Shown here one piece after another: positions 56,960-64,000 of a stretch of DNA of 64,000 nucleotides. Positions within the stretch are counted from its first letter, which is position 1; every line of letters begins with the position of its first letter. The notes below the pieces were generated by a model. It was not told where the DNA came from. It made no database searches and saw only the letters and a list, made by a program, of their open reading frames with translations. The stretch lies in contig JAVGWX010000014.1 of assembly GCA_036924085.1 (NCBI GenBank), positions 40,481,556 through 40,545,555 on the forward strand, in the 5' to 3' direction. The stretch comes from Ariolimax columbianus (Eukaryota > Mollusca > Gastropoda > Stylommatophora > Arionidae). The position numbers and the translations under genes are program-made.

Positions 56960-57660
56960 CAATGGTTGAGTCCTTGTTTAGCTCCTTGATCAGGTTCAAC
57001 AAGGGGGCCGGGGGGCCATTCCCCGTGGGGCTTTCCATAAAGCCGGCTGACCAACCGAGACGAAGGCGGACCTTGAGTCCACGTATGCAGCGTTCAAGGG
57101 GCGATTGAAGGCTCGTTACAGTTCGGCGAGGAGGCGCAGAGTAAGGATGACGTCGGTTGTAGGACGGCCCTGGGTGAAGCCAGACTGTTCTGGGCGACGT
57201 TTTGTGCTCAAGAGAGGCTTGAGTCTAGCCAGCAGCACCTTACACCGGTACCGAGAGTAATGTTATAGGCCTGCAATTATTGCAGTCTTTGAGACTCCCC
57301 TTGCCTTTGTACAGGGAGACGACGATTCCATCTCGCTAGTCGGCCGGGACGTGTCCCGTCATCCATATTTGTAGGAATAAATGATGGAGGGCAGAGTTGA
57401 TCGGGTCGATGGGGTGTTATCTAGACCTGTCACTCGTCCGTCCATCTCTAGGTTTCCAAATAGCTGCAAGAGCTTCGGCTTTAGTAAGGGTGGGGGGTCG
57501 ATGTTGGCTTCCGTATTTGGGAGGAGGATCCGTAGATCCAGCAGACAGGTCAGGACATGTCGTTGCTGGTGGGTTGTTAAGAGCATACGTGTAGTGCTCC
57601 TTCCACCTGGTCGCTATCTCCTCGTATGACGAGCACAGGGAGCCTGATTTTTTCCGTTCT
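56960..57660 (-). pseudogene. Non-LTR reverse transcriptase fragment, inverted (unit C)
   Basis: Counterpart of 17930-18600. It shares the ccattccccgtgggg segment with B but other substitutions with A, an example of mosaic relationship. Confidence 0.73.
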
Positions 57661-57674
57661 GCTTGCCTCTAGGG

Positions 57675-57892
57675 CGGAGGAGCATCCAAACTATTCTTAA
57701 ACGCATTAATTGTCCCTGCCTCCACTACTTCCTGTGGCAATGTATTCCAAACATTCACCGCTGTCTGACTAAAATATATATTCCTAATATCCAATCTGGA
57801 CCTTTCTTTAGTTAATTTGTAGCTATGCCTTCTTGTTCTTGTAGGTGGTTGTATTTTGAAGAAAAAAACTTGTTATAGTCTAATGTATCTGC
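57675..57892 (-). pseudogene. CR1-like C-terminal tail, inverted and shortened (unit C)
   Basis: Counterpart of 18635-18910. It lost about 60-80 bp at its distal end: gtctaatgtatc passes straight to tgcttgataagagcg. Confidence 0.76.
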
Positions 57893-58852
57893 TTGATAAG
57901 AGCGCCAGTGCAGGTAGCAGATATGAGTTGGCAAAGATTGCTGAAAGTCGACAGTCGGGACTATTTTATAGAGATGAACGGGATATATTTAGAAAGTGGA
58001 TCGATAAAACTCTTTCCGTTCTTGGATAGGCCCTCTTGTCTGATAAGGGAAAGTGCATCAAACCCCAATGATAACACAAAAACACAACAGTCCAGCGGGT
58101 CATCAAGTACAAACGATTAAATAAATAGGCGGCACACAAAGAAACACTCCAGTTAATGAAACCTACCTACAATCAGAAGTGATGTATCTTGTAAAGGTGA
58201 CACACAAAATCAAGAAATTTGACAAGAGAGAAGATGGCAGACTTATTAGGAGTTTGTGGGTGACAGAATGAGTTGCAGGGTGACCGAACTAGCATACGCC
58301 TTCGAGTCTTGGCCAGTGGCTCTATTAGTGTGTGTGTGTATGTTGGACACCCTGTGACTAGAAGAGATCTGAATATGTGTGGTGCGTGTAGGACACTGAG
58401 TGAACGATGTGTGTTCTGAAGTATGTGTATACACAGATGTACAGAGTGTGTGAAGACATGCGAGTACGCGATTCCGATTATAATTTTGGATGAACGCACA
58501 AACCACCTGAGTATACGTGAACAGATCGAATATGGATATATTGATCACCTGCCTGAAGGGATCTGAGCGTTGGTAAATGCACAGAACGACAAAGTACATT
58601 ATATGATCTTGAAGGCGAGTTGTGAGAATGTATTGAATGTGCAAATAAAGGGAGTGTATCGACAAGAATCTTGGGTTAAGTAGTTTTGAAGAGTTAACAA
58701 AAGCTAATGCTTTAAACTTCTGCTGTAGTTCTATATTAGGATTATTTAGTTCAGATGTATTTTGTTCTTAATGCAAATTCTATTGTGTATGTTCATTGGT
58801 GTTATTAAATATGATACCGGTTGTTGGAGAGTGTTTGTTCTGTTATTTGCTG
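57893..58852 (+). other. Unit C spacer before the VNTR
   Basis: Counterpart of 18911-19890. The GT run near 58328 is two repeats shorter, which breaks the minus-strand frame seen in A. No gene recognised. Confidence 0.5.
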
Positions 58853-59644
58853 TGTGTGGTCGTGTCCTGATGTGGATACATGTTGTTGGAGTGTGTGTGT
58901 GGTCGTGTCCTGATGTAGATACATGTTGTTGGAGTGTGTGTGTGGTCGTGTCCTGATGTGGATACATGTTGTTGGAGTGTGTGTGTGGTCGTGTCCTGAT
59001 GTGGATACATGTTGTTGTAGTGTGTGTGTGGTCGTGTCCTGATGTAGATACATGTTGTTGGAGTGTGTGTGTGGTCGTGTCCTGATGTGGATACATGTTG
59101 TTGGAGTGTGTGTGTGGTCGTGTCCTGATGTGGATACATGTTGTTCAAGTGTGTGTGGTCGTTTTCTGATGTGGATACATGTTGTTGGAGTGTGCGTGTG
59201 GTCGTGTCCTGGTGTGGATACATGTTGTTGGAGTGTGTGTGGTCGTGTCCTGATGTGGATACATGTTGTTGGAGTGTGTGTGTGGTCGTTTCCTGATGTG
59301 GATACATGTTGTTGGAGTGTGTGTGGTCGTGTCCTGATGTGGATACATGTTGTTGGAGTGTGTGTGTGGTCGTGTCCTGATGTGGATACATGTTGTTGGA
59401 GTGTGTGTGTGGTCGTGTCCTGATGTGGATACATGTTGTTGGAGTGTGTGTGGTCGTGTCCTGATGTGGATACATGTTGTTGGAGTGTGTGTGGTCGTGT
59501 CCCGATGTGGATACATGTTGTTGGAGTGTGTGTGGTCGTGTCCTGATGTGGATACATGTTGTTGGAGTGTGTGTGGTCGTGTCCCGATGTGGATACACGT
59601 TGTTAGAGTGTGTGTGGTCGTGTCCTGGTGTGGATACATGTTGT
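58853..59644 (+). repeat. 43-bp VNTR, ~19 copies (unit C)
   Basis: Same monomer and same edges as in A and B. Private variants include gttcaagtg and tcctggtgtgg. Confidence 0.95.
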
Positions 59645-59799
59645 AACATTCTAGATAGTAACCCTCTGCAAAACCTGGACTCTGCCACATGCTCCAAGTA
59701 TTGATGTAAAAAGAGGAGTGAGATAAAGTGTATGTTCCCCCTTTTGAATATATACACACAAAACAAATATTCACGGAGATAGCGGAGATGCCAGGGCTT

Positions 59800-60560
59800 G
59801 TCGTTGATGGTATAACTTTATCCGGATAATAGTTTTTATGGCAAAAAGTGAGCAAGAATTACAAGAGCTTGTGGCAATAATATGCCCTATAAGTCGAAGT
59901 TTGGATTACACATAAACAAAGAAACCAAAGACTGATCATTTTGAAAAGTGACAAGAAACCATGTATAAAGATAACAATAAAAGAATCATTTGAACAGGAA
60001 CATAGTTTCTCCTATCTAGGTCATATAATAACGGAAGATGGCAGCTGTGAAAAAGAAATCAGAAAGAGAATACGTATGGTCAAGATGGTATTCAGCAACA
60101 TGCGACACATACTGACATCCAAACGGATAAATCAATTTGAAAATGAGAATTGTTAGGTGGTATATATACTCGTTACTACTTTATGGCCAAGAAACATGGA
60201 CACTGAATAACAAGTTGGAAAAGAGTATTGAAGCCTTCGAAATGTGGGTATATAGAAGATTTGGTAGCATTTCTTGGAAAGAGAAAAAAAGAAATTTGGA
60301 GGTATTGAAAAAGTTGAGGGTGAAAAGAGAATTAATGACTGAAATCAGAGTTAGACAGTTACGTTATTTTGGTCATATAACAAGACATGCTATCCTTGTT
60401 GAAGACCATAATGGAGGGTAGGAAAGAAGGCAGTCAACACTTTAAGTGGGTGGATAACATCAGGAGATGGGCTGGGGAAAATCCTCTCAGATTGCACTAT
60501 TACGGCAAAAGATAGAGTGCACTGGAGATCCATTGCAGCCGATCTTCGATGAAAGATGCA
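59800..60560 (+). pseudogene. RTE-like remnant (unit C)
   Basis: Counterpart of 21690-22440. An extra base (tgctatcc) after GHITRHA adds a further frameshift not seen in A or B. Confidence 0.8.
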
Positions 60561-61712
60561 GGAGTGATTCCCTTATTCAAAAGAGGAAAGAAATCAGATC
60601 CAGCTAATTAAGTAAGTTTAACGTGCATAGTCTGTAAATTGTTAGAGTCAATAATGAAAGCAAATATTGTAATGCATCTAGACAGGTTAAATCTAAACAG
60701 AAATAGTCATCATGGGTTTATTAGAGGGAGACCGTGCTTAACAAATATATTGGAGTGCATGGAGGTGATTACTAAATTCATAGATAAGAGAGAACCAGTG
60801 GATGTTATTTATCTACATTTTACAAAGGCTTTTGATATAGTACCTCATCAACGATTATTTAAAAAGTTAAAATCACATGGGATAGATGGGCAGGTTGCCG
60901 AATGGATTGAAAGTTGGTTAACGGGAAGAAGACAGCGATTGGCATACATAAAGAGTGCTCTGAGTGGTGTGAGGTAAAAAATGGAACAAAATTACAGAAT
61001 GGGTGAGAACAATACTAGAATGATAGATAACGAAAGGGACATAGGGGTAATAATAGAGCATACAGGTAATGTGAGTGAGCAAGTCCAGGTAGCAGTGTAT
61101 AAGTCAAATGCTACGTTAGGTATGATAAAAAAAAAATATTAAACATAGGAGTAATGAGGTGATTGACAAACTGTATAAAGCATTAGTTAGACCTAGATCG
61201 GAGTACTTTGTACAGGTGTGGAGTCCTTATCGTAGAAGAGCTATAAATATGCTGGAAAGGATACAAAGAATAGCGACAAAACTGATAGTGGGATTCAAAG
61301 AATTACAGTTACGAGGAAAGACTCAGAAAAACCGGCCGTTAGTGTCTAGAAAAGAGAAGAATTAAACGTGACTTAATCTAAGTTGATAAAATAATCACAG
61401 GAAAAGTTAGATTAGACTATAACAAGTTTTTTTTTAAATACAACCACCAACGAGAACAAAAGGGCACAGATACAAATTAACTAACGAAAGGTCCAAATTG
61501 GAAACAGGACATTTTTTTTTTTTCAGACAGTGGGGAATGCTTGGAATGCTTTGCCCCAGGAAATAGTGGAGGCAGAGACAGTTAATGCATTTAAGAATAA
61601 ATAGGATGTACATAGTTATTAGAGCAGGGTAATGCAAATGGGACTGGTCGTCTACAGACTCTGATGAGTTTTCTAAACCAATATAAAAACGTTATGTTAA
61701 GTTAAGTTATGC
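60552..61712 (+). pseudogene. CR1-like remnant (unit C)
   Basis: Counterpart of 22437-23595. It shares YLHFTKAFD and WLTGRRQRL with unit B. Confidence 0.83.
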
Positions 61713-62354
61713 CGTGTTTGTTAGCTTACTCAGTACGTTTTATGATTGTGATAACTTTTTGTTTCACCGCTTCACAGTGTTCTTTGTAGGACAATGTATC
61801 TTTATGTTTAAGTTTATGCCCCTGCCAACTAATCTTTCAAATTCTCAAGGCTTTTCTTACATCCTGTTGCAGCCCGCCACTTAACGTCTTTTACAGGACG
61901 CACACAAAAATAATCTTTCATATTACGGGCATTCTACAACAACAATAAATACAACAACAATAACAACAACATGCTGTTATGGCTTTTGAAGTCAGGATAT
62001 CGGCTATTTCATTCTTATAAACTATGCAGGAGGAATGATTTCAAGAAATGCTATCTCGGCATAGATAAAGTCACATACTAACTCTAACCATTTTCATAAA
62101 GCTGTAAAAACTGATTAAAATTTCTAATCGTGTTTACTTACTCTCAACTCTGTCAAATGATATTCTCATTAATAACTAAGCCTGTACGTCGCTAAGTGTC
62201 ATTGAAGGAAATGTGGCGACTACGGGAGTTGGCCACCCCACCTAAAAGAAAGCTGAGGCCTAGTACAGTGAAGTCTCTAACACTTCAACCTCGACATCAA
62301 TGATTGCGAAAGGATTACCTTTTCCTTTTCATGTTAAAATCATTTACATCGAAT
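61713..62354 (+). other. Unit C terminal spacer, longer form
   Basis: Includes the ~183-bp segment also present at 24055-24237, with small changes (cctaaaagaaagc for cctcaaaaaaacc). CAA/AAT simple repeat near 61935-61970. No gene recognised. Confidence 0.55.
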
Positions 62355-63431
62355 ACCAGTACCAAAGAAAGAAAAAGATAGAACAGATCCAAATTGATAC
62401 AGGCCTATCAGTCTACTGAGCTGTGTAGGTAAACTGATGGAGCGTATGATAAACATCAGACTGATGTGGCACCTGGAAGAAAACCACATATTAATTCCAC
62501 AGAAAGCAGGATTTAGACAACACAGATCCACTGATGATCAGATCACTCTCATAGCGCAGAAAATAGAGGATGCTTACCAGGAGAAAAATCATACAGTAGT
62601 GGTTTGGGTGGATCTAGAGAAGGCATTTGACAAGGTGGGGAAAGAGGGACTTAAAGTCAAGCTATAAAGAAGTGAAGTATCTGGAAAAATGTACAGATTG
62701 ATCAGCCACTATCTCGAAAACAGAACAGCCAGAGTTCAAGTACAAGGGAAGATGAGCAAAAATGTGACAATAGAGCAGGGTGTACCCCAAGGGAGAGTAA
62801 TGTCACCCACACTTTTTTCTGGTGTAGTTAAACAACATAATAGAGAATATATTAAGAAGAGTCCACAGCTCCATGTTTGCAGACGATCTGGCTTTGTGGA
62901 CCACTGAAGAAAATCTCACCATAGCAAACAATCGGATGCAGCAGGCCCTAACATGGCTGGAGTAGTGGGCGAGGAGGCAGACAGACTGGCTAAAGAAGGT
63001 GCAAGGTTACCACAACCAGATTCTAGTGTGACCTACGAAGAGTTCAAAATGTTTATTAGGGCCAGATGCATGGCCAAATGGTAAACAGAGCATACATACT
63101 GGCTACACAAAAAATGATGCCTACTACCAGTTGAACAGAAGAGAGCAGGTCGTGGTCTTCAGACTCAGCACAGGCCACAACAGACTGAGGTACCATCTAT
63201 TCAATAAACTGAAGAAAGGTGGTACTGACGAATGCACCTGTGGTACAGGAAAATGACGGCGGAACATCTGCTGCAAAATTGCCCGACATACGAGAACCAG
63301 AGAAAGCACATGTGGCCATAACCAGTGACAACACTAGAAAAGCTCTATGACAGTGTCGACAGCCTCAGGATGACAGCTGCCTTCTTCGAACAAATTCAAG
63401 TTGACGTCTGACAGTGTACGAAGAAGAAGAT
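62355..63431 (+). pseudogene. Fossil I-like non-LTR retrotransposon (unit C/D junction copy)
   Basis: Same copy as 24238-25306, with the shared KVKL stop, extra-T frameshift and in-frame TAG (gctggagtag). It retains gacagactggctaaagaagg, of which the 24238 copy has lost about 10 bases. Confidence 0.9.
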
Positions 63432-64000
63432 TTACCTCGAATTGTTTTTAACACTTGCACAAATTAACAGTCATCTAACAATATACATATTTCTGTTGTT
63501 CATCCTCTCTCTCTTTCTCTCGATCTACTTTGGTCTTCTTGTTTCTCTGTACTCTCAGCAATCAATGCTGACTACCAACTAGTGTGTGACAAATATGAAC
63601 TGCTGTGATCATATAAGACATTCCAATGTACCCCGCCCACTACCAGTTAAAGGCCAACACAAAATACAGAAGGGTTTGAAGCTCACGAGCAAAAACATGC
63701 ATTTAGAACGTGCCAACTGTAGCGACAATCCGCCCAACAAACTGATGATTATGTCAAGGAAAGAATGTCAGAATACAAACACAGCCAACTTGCTGTTTAC
63801 ATTCATGGATACATCAAGTAATACAAATATACTGTAGTCGGGGATGCTGTGGTAGAAACTTCTCTATAAGAGGTTTTAGCTTTTATCAGATGGGGGTAGC
63901 CAGTTCCCTTCCTCGATGTCTTGGCTTACAATATCACTGATATATACATTTATTTTATTACCGCCAGGGATGACGTACTGGAATCTTCATTGTTCTGATA
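62716..64000 (+). repeat. Unit D of the tandem array, 5' part only
   Basis: Resumes the unit sequence in the same phase as 1, 24599 and 45937 and runs off the window end. In the fossil RT segment it shares unit B variants (an in-frame TAG in gctggagtagtggg, and gggagagtaatg) rather than those of A and C. Confidence 0.9.
63432..64000 (+). other. Unit D spacer, no gene recognised
   Basis: Counterpart of 711-1280. The CT microsatellite is short (ctctctctctttctctcgatc) and the 83-codon frame at 63586-63837 is open, as in the other units. Confidence 0.55.

Larger units (their letters stand above)
45937..62715 (+). repeat. Unit C of the tandem array
   Basis: Collinear with A and B. Its private features are a 0.7-kb truncated I-like element at 50490-51188 and a 901-bp duplication within the 55-bp field. 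Its VNTR has about 19 copies. Without the young insertion it is about 16.1 kb. Confidence 0.93.

Overview
This is eukaryotic, repeat-dominated DNA, most likely from a mollusc and probably a gastropod. The taxon is inferred from the 18S rRNA fragment and the mix of non-LTR retrotransposon families; it was not searched. I see no host protein-coding gene, no intact tRNA gene, no CRISPR array and no bacterial features. Almost every long reading frame is either a retrotransposon ORF or a stop-free minisatellite.

The backbone is a head-to-tail array of a large unit, about 16 kb without its young insertions. With base 1 as an arbitrary phase, unit A is 1-24598, B is 24599-45936, C is 45937-62715 and D (partial) is 62716-64000. 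Each unit carries the same ordered cargo: a fossil RNase H-bearing (I/Nimb-like) retroelement; an AT-rich spacer; a 4-6 kb field of degenerate ~55-bp repeats holding a tRNA-derived SINE and a ~55-bp micro-insertion; the 3' end of a second I-like subfamily; an inverted RT fragment and an inverted CR1-like tail; a 43-bp VNTR with about 39, 13 and 19 copies in A, B and C; then an RTE-like remnant fused directly to a CR1-like remnant.

Young insertions distinguish the units. Unit A holds a 6.7-kb minus-strand insertion (3297-10024). It carries an intact 1302-aa endonuclease/RT/RNase H ORF. Upstream of the ORF is a leader with diverged 18S-derived repeat modules, joined in the same orientation to about 1.24 kb of nearly intact 18S rRNA that ends at the mature 18S 5' terminus. 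This insertion is flanked by a near-identical 1.77-kb direct duplication of unit sequence. Unit B holds a full-length Tx1/L1-like element (26962-33850) with a 17-bp target-site duplication. Its ORF2 is split by 18 copies of an exact 71-bp repeat generated from the endonuclease GDFN-coding segment. Unit C holds a 0.7-kb 5'-truncated copy of the unit A element family with an ordinary 11-13-bp target-site duplication, plus a 901-bp internal duplication of the 55-bp field.

The most unusual items are the 18S/retrotransposon chimera with its 18S-mimicking leader, the kilobase-scale flanking duplication, and the minisatellite born inside an endonuclease domain. Unit relationships are mosaic: A resembles C and B resembles D at the unit boundary, while other segments group differently. 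This suggests higher-order structure plus exchange between units.
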